The translations under genes and the position numbers were made by a program. From Tyto alba (taxonomy: Eukaryota; Chordata; Aves; Strigiformes; Tytonidae), in the NCBI RefSeq assembly GCF_018691265.1, contig NW_024881313.1, forward strand, positions 35,271,518 to 35,335,517: DNA of 64,000 nt, read 5' to 3'. Of this stretch, positions 1-11,975 are shown in pieces; the first letter of the stretch is position 1, and the number at the start of each line of letters is the position of its first letter. Below the pieces are notes generated by a model, which saw nothing but the letters and a program-made list of their open reading frames with translations, did not search any database and was not told where the DNA came from.

Positions 1-845
1 ATTATTTGAACCTGTCATGCTGATCCTCCTGAACTGTTCTAATATTTTCCTTTTTTGCTGTTCTCTTTCTAATCTGATGAAAGATTTTCTGGTGTCATTA
101 CAGTCACTTGCAACTTCCAGCTCAAAGTGCTGTTCAGGAAGAGTGGACAGGATGAAACAAGAAATCCTTTCCTTGAGGCACAAGATGATATAATCTTAGC
201 TTGCACTTTTCTCCCACTTGGGAGGAAATCTTTTCCCTTGAGTAGCTATTTTATCCCTCAATGTGTACCACAGACATGAGAGAGACTGTACTACAAGGCA
301 CGGTGGTTTACAGTGATGACAGATGATGAAGCGATCTGACAAAAATAAATATTAAGAGAAAGGAGTACTGTGATTTTCTGGTTTTCCCAGTTGTCCAGAA
401 GTAAGAGAATTAAAAATCCATGGGGCTTCTGGAAAGCTTCCCTAGACACTTCATCTGCAGAGGATAAAAGATACTGAGAATGAAAGAAATATAACACTAG
501 GGAAAGAAATTATTTATCTGGAATTAGTAACCACTTACACTCTGGATAAGGAAGTGACAAAATCTTCATGGGAGTGTTTGTGATATTATCCTGCCTGGAA
601 GCTATCCAGAGAAACACCATTTTCTACTGAAACTGTCATGTGATGAGATTATCTACTGATAAACTAATCTTGGGATGGGATTACATTTTGTTATTTGACT
701 GGTGGTTAGAGCTGCAATCCAGTAAATTAATGAGGAGGAGGATAGGTGGGATGACACTAGCTGCCCTCAGACCGTTTATTGTATAACCAAATGGTGCCTT
801 AAAATAAAAAAAGATTTTAATCTCCAGGTTGGTTTCTTGTTTTTG

Positions 846-868
846 TTTTTTTTTTTTTTTTTTTTTTT
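846..868 (+). repeat. Poly(T) tract, 23 nt
   Basis: Uninterrupted run of T on the plus strand (A in the sense strand of the gene). No adjacent transposon body is recognised. Confidence 0.95.
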
Positions 869-3800
869 CCTAGAATAGGACTACAATAATACAATAAAAA
901 TGGCTGCTTTTGACAGCAGAAGTACTGGTCTTTGCATTTCTGAAATGCATCTTTAAGCATTACTACTGGTGAGAGAAACTTCTGAAAGCTAGAACAGACC
1001 CACCAGCAGTACAGCCAAATTACATATATTTAAATTGGCTATGCTAACTCCACTATCTTCTGGCTTTTCTGTTGATTTTTTTCAGCTTGTTCAATTTCAT
1101 CACAGCAGAAATTTTATACCAAACATTTATTTTGTTTATGTTATGTTAAGATGATTTGTAGGGAGGGCTCCACCAAGCACTGAACCCACTAGAGCACCCC
1201 AGAGGTTTGCACTACTCTGGGCTATGCAGGCTCCAAGGGCACTGCCTCTGCTGCCCTTGAATTCCCCAAGTAATTCCTCATGGAAATACTGCTTACTCCT
1301 GATCTTTGGACACATGGAGAAATCTACCCTGGTGTATCAATTTAAGGTTTGTTCTGAAGCACAGATTTTTCCACATTTTGCATCCATGATGAAAATAAAA
1401 TCTAAAATAAATTCCAGTTTACAGAAGTGCAAGAGATCATGTAACTCAGTAACTTTAGACACACACTTCTGTCTCATGACTATTTTGTAGCTGATTTATG
1501 AGCTCAGTCATGACTTAGAACCTGGCATGAGGGGTTGATGTAACTCTACAGGTCCTGATTGCTGTACTGGCCTAGGAGCGTTTCTGTTATCTTCCCATTC
1601 CTTATCTGGAGTCCCAGAATGACAAAGAGTTGTAGAACATATTAGACGTAAATCTGTTCCTGTTTAAGGAGAACTTTTCCGAGCAAGCCACATGCTGCAT
1701 GAGAGACGACTTGTTTTCTTGGTGTTCTTCAATAAATTGCTGAAATTTCAAGATATATTACCGAAAAAAATACATGGAGGTGATCATAACACAAAGGGAA
1801 GGATTCTGCAAAGGAAATGCAAAACTCCTACTGGAAATCTAAGATATTTATTTGTTCAGCTCAAATACAGATTTATATAACACAGGTGCTGGGATCTGCA
1901 AGCAATTCTGGGAATATAAAAAAAGCATTACTGAAGCACTAGGTTGCAGCAATGATTTTTTCAAAATAGATTAGAGTTTTAAGGGTGTTAAGTCCCCAGA
2001 AGAGTGAATCATCATTCTTGCAAATTAAAAAGTCATTGTAGTAAAGATCTTTCCCTCTCTGTGAATGAGGCATTTCTCTCGCTTGTAGTGTGATCAGAGA
2101 CTACCTCCTATTTTAGCAATCTGCTGTGAGACATCCCGTTTGTTAGTTGGAAAAGCTTGAAACCTGACTGACCACTTCGCATGAATGTTTTCTCAGACCC
2201 ATTAATTCAAAGTGGTGTCTTCAGAACAATATAATAGATCCTAAACAAGGTAGGAAAAAAGCAAAGGATATTTGGGGAAAGTTTCATGCAGTTCTCAACT
2301 ACATTGTCATAAAGTTTGCTTCTGGATAGTAATAAGCCTTAAAGTTTCCATAGTAACAACTTCTCATTTCTTTCAAGGATGATGTAGAAGTGAAGACAGA
2401 ACATTAGTCAGATTTGTTTTGCATATTTCCATTTGGATTTTCAGACACATTCAGGCATCCAAAGGTAACTTCAGAGTCACTTAAATAGTCTGTTGCAGCA
2501 GTTGAAAATGTCAACAGTCAAAAGACAAGTTCAGCTTAAAAGCTCATATTTTGGATCCTGGAGAGTTGTAACAAAAATGCTTATCTCATCATTGCTCCAC
2601 GCTGTCTCTGCATGCACAAAGATGCATGGATGTGTCTGTCTCTTTAGGAGAGCTGAGCTGTTAACTGATCCTCTGCAATTCCTACGGTAGTTTGCTCATG
2701 AAATGCTACCCCATATGGATGATATTTGGCAAGGAACACTTGTAACCGACACTCCTCGGCTGGAGCCTGGCAAAGGAGATCCAGATGTTTGGTCCCCTTC
2801 TCTGTGGGAGTCATCTTTACACTTTATTGTCTAAGTCTGTTGTTAGCAGCTGATATAAGAGCTCCAGGTGCAGGATGAAAGTTAAAATCAATCTCCTAAT
2901 GGTATCTGTCTCCTGCTCTTCCTCCTGCAAGAAAGAGCAAGCACCTGCCATAGAAGCTGAGCAAGGTTTTAGGGCTCCTTCACTCCCTGCCATAACCACT
3001 TTGTCCACTTTGCATAGACTCTGTATTTATGGTACTTCTTTTGTACTTCTGCAACTGGAAAACCAAATTTTCTGCTACCCAATACAGGATCAAAGGTTTG
3101 AAGGAAAACTGCAGGGTCATCAAGTCCCTTTTCAGCTAGAAAACAGCACTACTAGACCATCTCTTCATATATATGTGCTAAGATCCAACTCATGACCAGT
3201 TATATTTATTCTGCCATCACTGATCCCAACAGAAGGGAGTCCCACCTGTTGAAAGCAACTAGTATCACCAGTGTCAAGTGCCCAGGAACTGCTACGGCAA
3301 AAAAGTAGAAGGGAGTGATTCAGGATACTTCTTAGACAATGCCAATTTATGAAAAGTTGCAGATTTTCAGAAAGCTGGACCTTGAGTCTTATAAAAGAAA
3401 TGGTGAAGGCATAACTACTGCTCTGATGGAGTTTATTCACCAAACAAAATAGGCATCTGTTACGGGGTCATGGAGGAGATAGGAAGTTTCAGGTAAGGCA
3501 CAATATTTTAAACCTGGAAATTTTTTCTCAGCTAGGTTGGATGTTTAAATAAAAGACAAAGAAAACATTATATAGAACGTAAAATCTAATTAAAGACATT
3601 CAAAATTAATCTACACTGCATGAGTGAGTTGAATATTATGATTACATGCAAAAGAGAAAGGCTCTTGCTCTCAGCAAGTTCAGCTTTATGTCATGGAAAG
3701 AACCAAAAGTGGTTGTGTGCATTCTAACCTTTCTGCTTTCCAGAGGGTATGAAATCAAAGACTTGATGGACAGTGGTCAGAAGATCTCAAACTCAAGTGT

Positions 3801-4257
3801 ATGTGTACCAGGAACAGAGTATATAAAGATAAACATTTCTACAAGAGAGGTAGGATACTTCACAGCACTATTTCATGCATCTGTGACAGAGAAAAGAAGA
3901 TCTGAGATAAAGCAAACTTGCATCACAGGAAGCAGGAGGGTTGGCAGGTGTGATGGGGACCTGTGGAAGGCTCATGCCCTCTTGGAAGGGCAGGTGGGGG
4001 CCCAGGCCAATACCCACTGCATTGTAAAGGGTGTCAGCCTATATGTGACAACTGAATTGAGCTGCCAGCATGCAAGCTTTTATCGCAGAAGCAAGGCATG
4101 CTGTCACAGGCACTTCAAGAAGGTAACCTCCCTGTCCCAGGATGTAGCAAGGGACTTGTTTAACTCTGCATACCTCAAATGCAACACAGCAAACACTCTT
4201 AGTACGTATCCAGCCCTTGTCATCATTGGGCTCCAGAGCAAATCAAGAACAATTGAA

Positions 4258-4395
4258 ATTAGTATCATTACCACTATTTTACATGAGGGCTGCATGGAAT
4301 TGAAACAGAAATCAATTTGCCTAAAATCACTCCGACATCCAGTGGCAGAGCCTAGACAAGAAGATGGAGTCTCCTGCAGCTCTATTCAGTAGGTT
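4258..4395 (+). repeat. MIR/CORE-SINE-like relic
   Basis: The plus strand reads like a decayed MIR-type SINE. A block resembling 'atcattaccactattttaca' is followed by a purine-rich gaaacagaaat stretch, then 'cctaaaatcac' where MIR has its 'cccaaggtcacac' phrase, then 'cagtggcagagcc', a phrase typical of the MIR 3' half. The identification rests on remembered consensus phrases, not on an alignment. An AmnSINE or another CORE-SINE family is the alternative. Confidence 0.45.
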
Positions 4396-5223
4396 GCACT
4401 GCATCACAAAACAGTAAATCTCAGTGCATATAACCCATTTATCCATGTTTTACATTTGTTGCTGAAAAAGGTTGTAAAAGTTGTTTAATTATGTATTTAT
4501 AGATCAAATATTTCCATCATCTTTGAACTTCAACGGTCTCTTCTGTGATATGCTCTCACCACCTTTCCAGAGCGACCAAGCTGTACGGAGTTACAGTAAT
4601 ATGATCACCACCACTTTTCATAGTCAGGTTCACTTTGACTCATTATGTTTAGCAGGTGGAAACTAGATGAGGGATCAGAATGAGAAGCACCAGAAGATGT
4701 TCCTTCTGAACATCTCCATGGAAGGTGAGCAGAGGACTGTAAAATAAGATTCTTCTGTGACTACAGCTTTATGCAATAACTTCAGCTGAGTTACTGAAGG
4801 CACTGCAACTTCATTTCTTCTCAGCAAGGTATAGTGAAGTCCCAGGCTGTTCAGGAAGGTCAGTGCACTCTGCTTGAACAGTCCTTCCTGGAAAATGACT
4901 TTTTGTTTCTGGAACTGAACTTTGCTCTGGATTACAATATTGACAAAATGGTCTTTAATTCACCTCAATAATCCAATCACCTCCCAGAGGACTGTATTAG
5001 TGATGCACCAGCAACTCAAAATTAAAATCAGAAGCTGCCATAAATATCTCTAGTCCAAATTAATACTCAAAATATGACTCATTTAAACGTGAGGAAAGGC
5101 ATTCCCCTGATGAGCAAGGCTGAAAAAGCCAGAAAAGCCTAAAGGTTAACCTCAGCCTTTGAACTGATTATTTCAATGGGAACAAGCAACATTTGCCCAT
5201 TAGATTCTGGCAGTCAGACTTAC

Positions 5224-5505
5224 CACTTGTAGCAGAGCCAAGTATCCAGCACCAACATTATCGAAGTTAACTTTAACTTTTGTCCAGTAAAACGTGCCTG
5301 ACACGTTATAGAGTATACAGTCACTCATGTTGTTAATAATTTTAGAGTCTAAAGGCATATCTCCTTCTGTCTTATTAATGCATTTCCCAAACTTCCCAGC
5401 AAAGAGGTTCACTCCCATGATGCTAAAGATAAGCCAGAAGATGAGGCAGACGAGCAGAACATTCATGATGGAAGGGATGGCTCCCACGAGGGCATTGACC
5501 ACCAC
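5224..5505 (-). CDS. SCN5A: SCN5A exon 23: domain III S4-S5 linker, S5, turret and pore-loop start
   Basis: 282 nt, phase 0 to 0, 94 codons, acceptor CCCCTAAG before GTGGTGGTC and donor GTG/GTAAGT. Residues 1-16 ([16 protein letters not shown]) are the S4-S5 linker that couples the voltage sensor to the pore. Residues about 17-37 ([21 protein letters not shown]) form S5. Residues 38-75 are the extracellular turret with cysteines at 42 and 63 and three N-glycosylation sequons, N44-K-T, N59-M-S and N67-V-S. Residues 76-94 ([18 protein letters not shown]) begin the pore helix; the filter lysine of domain III would be coded by the next exon, outside the window. The turret start [13 protein letters not shown] resembles Nav1.5 more than other paralogues and is the best single argument for SCN5A. 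Confidence 0.95.
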
Positions 5506-7244
5506 CTTAGGGGAAAATGGAGAAGAACAGGATTAACGTCAACGCTTCTATAGACACTTTGTTAACAAGCTGTTGTGTACCTTTGATTAACGAGGCTGAA
5601 CTCTCAAATGGTGACAGGTGGATAACTACTAACACTACCTCCTAAGGAGTCAGACCACCATTAAAGGCTTCACATGTGATTATTTTTTTCTTTTGGTAAT
5701 TGAAAAGCTAATTTGCTGGCATTCCACCCATGGGATGATGTTTTTTCAAGAGGAAACTTTTAATTCAGGAGCAATCTGTGAAGTTATCTTGACCTATCCT
5801 ACTGGATACTTCAGTCAAACTATCTCTCATGATCATACAATTAATTGGAAACAGCTGGGGTACATCACAGTGTCTCAAAAGAGACAAAAAAAAATTCTGA
5901 AATTTTTTACTGAATTCACGCCTCCATAGTCCTTGGGACGTGAAATCTAGCTGTAATAAATTTTGCTATTTAAGTAATAACTGATTGAGACATACTATAC
6001 TAAGCCAGCTTCCTGTGCCTGATCAGCATGCATGATTAAAACAGTGAAACCAAGCTAAATTTAACAAAAATACATTATTTTTTTTCCTGTGACATGCTGT
6101 AAAGTTCATACACAGCAACCCAGGCAGGGCTGTAGACCCCTGTGTAAAATCATACATAAAAAGGAAAAGCAAAAGTAGCTTTTAAGGTCTGGGAATAATG
6201 GCACTGGCACTGGGCAAAATTCTGAAGTCATGCAAAAGAAATAAAGGTCAGACCATCTACAGACCCTCTACAGCTGTCAGGTTTGAATGCAGCATTATAA
6301 GGCCAGTACATCAACCAGGCAAGATGCACATCATTTACTGTTTTGAGCATTAATACATTTATGCATGCCAAACTTTATACTAAAGAAATTTTCTGAGGGA
6401 ATAACACTATAACAAAATGTAGCTTCCCCCTTCCTATGTCAACAAGGTTTCTCCATATTCACAGCTTTTGGAGATGCTGCATGATCCAAGCAAAGCTGCC
6501 TGACAGCATTGCTGCAGCTACCAGCCCCACTACATGAATTTGTCTTCATCTCTGTTCATGCTTTGGAGATTAAAATCTGGCAGGCAGACACTAAGCTCTT
6601 CCTTTTCTCCATCTACATTTCTGAAACTGAGACAAGGTGATATTGATCTATAAAAATTAAATTTTATTCAGTTGTGAATCTGATTATGGAAAATGTCATC
6701 TCTTGTTTTCTCTTGTATTATTGTCTAATTTTCTAACAAGCTAATAATGTAGCATTCGTTTCCCCATCATTTTTGCATTGCTGAGGAAGAAAAATACCTG
6801 GAAGAATAAAATGGGTTTCATGTATGTATATCAGCAGCTTCATCTACAATATACAATATAAAATTATGTAGATCTTTCAAAACCCAGATTTAAATTTTGT
6901 GCATTTATGAATGAAGGAATTTTTCACACAGGAAAAGTTGTTTGACCACTTTTCATTTATTTTTTTTTTCTCTATAGGCTCATTCCTGATGACTTTTCAA
7001 TGTCTGTCTGTTTTGGTTTTTTTCTTGCTAATTTTATCTTTCAGTTTTGGATTTCTAACGTCGTTGTTTTAAGACGAAATTTACTGTGTTAACCAAAATG
7101 CTAAATAATTTCCAAAACAAGGGCTTATTTAGACATAGTATCATCCCTTGACGAAGTAGCTTTCATTTGCTGCTATGTGGGACAATATTTTTGTTCAATT
7201 TTAATCCATGCCAGCACAAGGCCACTGCACTTATGTTACATATG

Positions 7245-7307
7245 CTGCTGAAACCAGCTCCCACCCACAAGCCCTGTGACAGGACACAGACATGCAGGTT
7301 TCAGCAG
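7245..7307. repeat. Nested inverted repeat (potential hairpin)
   Basis: CTGCTGAAACC at 7245-7255 is the exact reverse complement of GGTTTCAGCAG at 7297-7307. Between them lies a second small palindrome, CCTGTGACAGG, at 7273-7283. Arms are 11 nt and 5 nt. This may be chance or the remnant of a small repeat. Confidence 0.6.
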
Positions 7308-8579
7308 TGCAAGTGATGGCCATGCCTGCATCCTGCTTTTTTCCTCCTGTTGAATTATGTTCAATAGCTTTTACATAACAAAACAAGACATGAGGCTGGA
7401 GCAAATCCTGTAACACCTCTCTGAATTAATTATTAACAGGGGGGTTTCATTCTTCTCTCACTGCTTCTGCTCTTACACCACCTTGATGCCTTTTGGTCTG
7501 CTGGAAGCACTTGAGATTTGCACTGAGACAAGTGCAAGGACTTAAAAACCTGGATATATAAAGGCAAATTATTTTCATAAATTCATGCTAAAAGCTCAGC
7601 TGCAAACCTTTCCATGGAAAAGACTGAGTTTCTGATGCATCTAGGAAGAGCAATATATATAGCCTAGCATAAGAAGAGGTTTCATACCTCTTGGTTTTCA
7701 TCAATACCTTTATAGGTGAAACCACCTTCCAGATGACTTCTTTAGAGATAGCCTAGAAACTGAGCTGCCCTCTGCCCTCTTCCACAGTGGTGTAAATCTA
7801 CAGCCTGTGTTTGGCCCCCAGCTCTCCTGATCTCACAGGCCACCTCCTCAGCTGAAGCTGATTCAGATTTTAAATCCAGAAATAGACTTGCACGATGTGT
7901 TAATCCTCCCTTTGCTACAACAGAGCCTACCAGGCTTCCCATTGTACTTTCAGGCCCAGGCTATAACTACTAGACAAGCCTGGACACATTTTTTGCAAAA
8001 ACACCTAACTTACAGTGTCATGATGTCAAATAATGGACAAAAAATTTATTATTAGATAATCTACTCCTGGTGTCCTTTACCCTCACTGTTAGAAACAGGT
8101 GCTGTATTTTTAGGTTGAATTTATTGTACTTGAGGCACTAGTCATCTGCTGTTAGGTATCTTCTCCTGTCATTCCCATCTTCACTGCAGGTGAGTTACCA
8201 CCAATCATTGCTCTGGGTAATTAAAAAAACAGGGCTTCTTTCTAACTGTCATGGTTCCTTCATATTTCTAATCATGCTCGTAGCTCCCTGCAGAGACTTT
8301 CTCATTTTTAACACCCCATTTCCAGCAGTTTGGTGGAATGCCAATCCTGAAGCACTGCCCTCTCTCTCTGCTTGCTGGATTATTTCCCTGCATAGTAAGG
8401 GATCGCAATGGTCACCTAATTTATCTGACCTGCCCAAAAGCTTGTGTCCTGTTGAACAGTCATCCCAGTCCCTAGGTCATTCTCAGCTGTTGTTTTCCCC
8501 CAGAGTGACCTGCTTTCTTCCTCCCGAGGTGTATGATGAATGTGGTTTTATTAAAATGCATGTTGTACAATTGATTCGT

Positions 8580-9140
8580 TTTTCATTGTGATCCAGATCA
8601 GTTAGTATAATTCCCTTATCTGTAATATCACTTACTACTCGGCTCACTTTGTGTGTTGTCAGCAAAGATTTTATATTTTCTTCTAGATGCTGTTAAAGTC
8701 CAGATTAAGGACAGTTCTCATTCTGAAGGAGCCCTCACCCTGAGACACTCATCACCAGATTTACAGTGTCATCACTGTTTACAATTACTTTTTGAGATCT
8801 GTCACCCTTTTAAAATTAATTTAAAATATATTTACTTGGTTTGGTACAAAGCTCGTGTTTTCATCATGTCTCATGATATCAGATTTCTTTCTGAAATCTA
8901 AGGATATTATATCAGCACATTTACCGTCATCAGCATAATTTGTAATCAAATCAAAGGACCGTATCAGTTTTACAAGAACTATTCCCATGAAATCATGCTA
9001 ACTAGCATTAATTATGCAATTTCTTTCCTGCATGTATCTTGTAGCAGCCTCACCATGACTTTGCCTATATCATTTTCACATTAAGTGATCTATCATCATC
9101 CCACTCATCCTTTTAAAATACTGCAATAACCTCCCTTGCT
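8580..9140 (-). repeat. Old CR1/L3-type LINE fragment, antisense on plus strand
   Basis: The plus strand reads like the complement of a CR1-clade LINE: phrases resembling 'tgtgttgtcagcaaa..attttat', then '..tctgaaatctaaggatattatatca', then 'ccatgaaatcatgctaactagc' and 'tcctttt..aaatactgcaataac'. These occur in the same order and spacing as in antisense CR1 elements of amniotes, where they derive from the reverse-transcriptase part of ORF2. Divergence is heavy and no open frame survives. The ends are approximate. The element lies in the sense orientation of SCN5A. Confidence 0.5.
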
Positions 9141-11852
9141 GGGAAGAAACTTGCAGGGAAGTGACACCTCTGAAATAATTCTGATGGGCAACAGATGAGA
9201 CAACATGGGAGACTTCATGATTTGGGGCAGGCAGACCTAAGTTAATTTACACTGGGCTCTAATATGGCCTGGAAAGAAGTGGATGAGGCAGGGTGGTGTC
9301 ACGTACATGGAAACCCCCAGGGTCTACGGTAAAAGTCAGGTGGGATACTGGTTTTACTGGGGTCTTTCATAAAAACGGAGGGGCAAGATGACAGTAGTTC
9401 AGCCTTATGTTGCAGATGTCTTATGGGATGGGAGCTGCTGAGACTTGTGTCACTCAGACAGGTCCCAGTCTGTTTGAAGACAGGGAAAGGACTGAAGGCT
9501 GACGGTAACAGGTCCTCCTGGCCATCCAAGTGTTACTCTGTGCCTTTGCCTCAGGACCAATTGTTTCCAAACTTTAGGTACAGAGTCAATGAAATAAGTC
9601 TCTTACTGCAGTATAAATGAGAACTTTCTTGGTCCTGTTCTAGCCATGCAGAGATCTTTCAGTTATTCAAGAATAAGACATTATAATAGAGCAACTATTA
9701 TTATTTTCTTACTGTCAGTGTTTGCTTCTCAACATTATCATTATTTAATCCATCACTGCACCAGCAATTTTCCTGTGCATTTTGGAGCATATGAACTCCT
9801 AATAATGAAAGGTCTAACTGTCCCTAGTCGTGTTAAGAGTAGTTAGACAAACTAAAAATAAAATGATTTGATTTTCCAATAGCACGTATTCTCAATTACA
9901 CTTTATCACAGTTTACAAGCTAATTGACTACCTCCGATAGCTCAGAATGACTGAATATATTTCAGCTGCAGCAGCGGTACAGGGAAGAAAAGGGATGTTG
10001 AGTCAGGGACCAGGGGGGCCTACAGGTGTCAGAGGGGTATGAAGGAAACTTGCTGGGCTGATGCCACGTAAGATCGCCACTAAGCCAACCTCTTGCTATT
10101 CTCAGATAGAGATGAGAACTTCTTCACCTTATTTCCTTCCTATTTCAGTCTCACTTTTCTGATGCTTTGGGCTAGCCTTCTCACTGCTTTTCAGGTTTGA
10201 ATCCAGTTTAGTTAAACTGATGCAAAGTCGTGAGTCTTATGTCAGTTTATAATATGTTAAAGGGGTTTCGCCTGAACTTGCAAATCCACCAGTAAAAGCT
10301 AAGCCTTCGTAAGCCAGATTTAAACTGATTTGAGAAAGTACGTGCACGAATCACTCTGGTAGTTAAACTTTCACTGATACCACCTTTTGCTCAATTTGCC
10401 AATGTTTAATAAAGACTTGGTGTGAGGTCATCAGATGACACAGAAGTGAAAACTTTAATTAACATCAGTACTATAATTTCACTTTGTACCAGCTGAGGAT
10501 CTGCAGTTTGCTTTTGTTTTATTTTGTGAATAACATTTAAAATATTTCCTGTGTTTGCTGAAAACAGTGTGGTGAACAAAGCAATTCAGGTTTGGGTGCC
10601 CAGATGAATAGAGCCTTTTGAATCTTTTTGTCTTAGTACTAATACAGAGAAGAGTGGTCTGCAACTACATTTGTCTGACCTTCATCCACAAAAATAGTGT
10701 GATTTAGATCATCACAAGGTCTGTTTGACAAAGATATAAATCCCCAATTCTGGTCATCCATAGAAGAGGCAAAGTATGGGTACAAGGTTTTCATAAATTG
10801 CTCTATCACCATATTTCCTGGGTTATCTCAGTCGTTAGGCTCTCTACCCTTCAGTCTGTCTTACTGCAAAGGTGTTGCAATGAGAACAGTTAATTGCTGG
10901 GAGCTCAGTGCATGAACTACACATTTTAGTCACTGATGATTTGGACAAAAATTTTGTCCACAGGAAATCTTTACCCTTTATATACTTCAGTATGAAAGCT
11001 GTAGCGTTTTCATTGGCCTAATAGAGAGATTTGGGATCATCAGAAGATGTAAATTCCTTTACATATGATTTTCTAAGAGATTTGATTTATCTTGCTATGC
11101 AATCTGCAAGATTAGTAACCTCAGCTCATACAGAACACAGTTGCCACCACCTACGAGTCATGCATGGTGCAAGGAGTTAAATAAAGTGCTTATCTGGACA
11201 ATAATTGATGAGTCTAGCAGGTAGACTTAACAAAATAAACAGGTGTGATGTGTGAATATAGCCATGTTGGAAAAGGAGTGCAGACGGGAAAGAGATGGAT
11301 GTACAAGATGGAACAAAAATCACAAGTTACATGGTTTTAATGTTAATCCTAACATTACACATTAAAACTGCAATCTGTTCAAAGGGAAGATTTTATATTG
11401 TCATTCATCTGCTTTCCCTATCTTTAGCATTTCTTATATTCATTTTAATTATTAGTGGAAAAGTCCTTAAGAACTTTCTCAGTCAGTCTCATTTTAATAC
11501 ATGTCAAAAGCAGAGAGCAAACTTGTTGCTTGGTTATTCCCCTGATATGCCTCGTAATTGAGAGGTAATTGTTAGCCAGATGCTTTCTTGGCCAAAAAGC
11601 TGGTTTTTAAAGCACAATATGACAAGTTAGGCAACAGGATTAGTTTATCATTAAATTCACCAGAGGATAAAGCTGTAATGATACAATTGCAGTCAAGACA
11701 AAGGAGGGATTTCTGATATTGTTGTTTTGATACAGCATTATCATGCATTTTATTTGGCAGACAAAATGAAGACAGAACCACATGCAACAGTTCCCTGTTA
11801 TGTGCTTGATGCCACACAGTTGAGCTTCGATCAATGCTTTATATACTCTTAC

Positions 11853-11975
11853 CCTCATCCCTTCAAATCGTGACAATGCTCTTAATGGTCGCAGAGCTCG
11901 AAGAGTCCTGAGGGATTTAATGGGACCCATCTCGGAGTAACCAAGTGAATTGGCAATGAGGCTTATTAAAGAAAC
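11853..11975 (-). CDS. SCN5A: SCN5A exon 22: domain III S3 end and S4 voltage sensor
   Basis: 123 nt, phase 0 to 0, 41 codons, acceptor ATTCAG/GTTTCT and donor AGG/GTAAGA. Residues 1-12 ([12 protein letters not shown]) finish S3. Residues 18-36 are the S4 voltage sensor with positive charges at every third position: K20, R23, R26, R29, R32 and then R36 after a one-residue shift, the standard domain III pattern. It ends FEGMR and continues directly into VVVNAL of exon 23. All gating charges are intact. In the paralogue SCN8A the corresponding exon has a duplicated poison or alternative copy; I saw no second copy in the flanking introns, although I did not search them exhaustively. Confidence 0.96.

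Larger units (their letters stand above)
1..5223 (-). other. SCN5A: Intron 23 (partial, 5.2 kb)
   Basis: This is the intron downstream of exon 23 in gene direction; it starts with donor GTAAGT and runs off the left edge. I looked on the minus strand for the next exon, a short exon expected to encode the TFKGWMDIMYAAVDSR pore helix, and did not find it, so this intron is longer than 5.2 kb. It contains a 23-nt T run at 846-868 and a MIR-like SINE relic at about 4258-4395. The plus-strand open frame at 3646-4392 has no recognisable domain and overlaps that relic. I recognise nothing else here. Confidence 0.75.
5506..11852 (-). other. SCN5A: Intron 22 (6.3 kb)
   Basis: GT-AG intron between exons 22 and 23 (donor AGG/GTAAGA, acceptor CTAAG). 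It holds a CR1-like antisense relic at about 8580-9140 and a small nested inverted repeat at 7245-7307. The rest is unremarkable AT-rich intron, and I see no second coding exon in it. Confidence 0.85.

Noticed and set aside
3646..4392. Plus-strand open frame of 248 codons
   Set aside because: No recognisable domain, no splice or promoter context, low-complexity composition, and its end overlaps a SINE-like relic inside an intron. It is probably a chance frame.
1..5223. Exon 24 (domain III pore helix, TFKGWMDIMYAAVDSR)
   Set aside because: I looked for its reverse complement on the plus strand and did not find it, so it must lie beyond the left edge.
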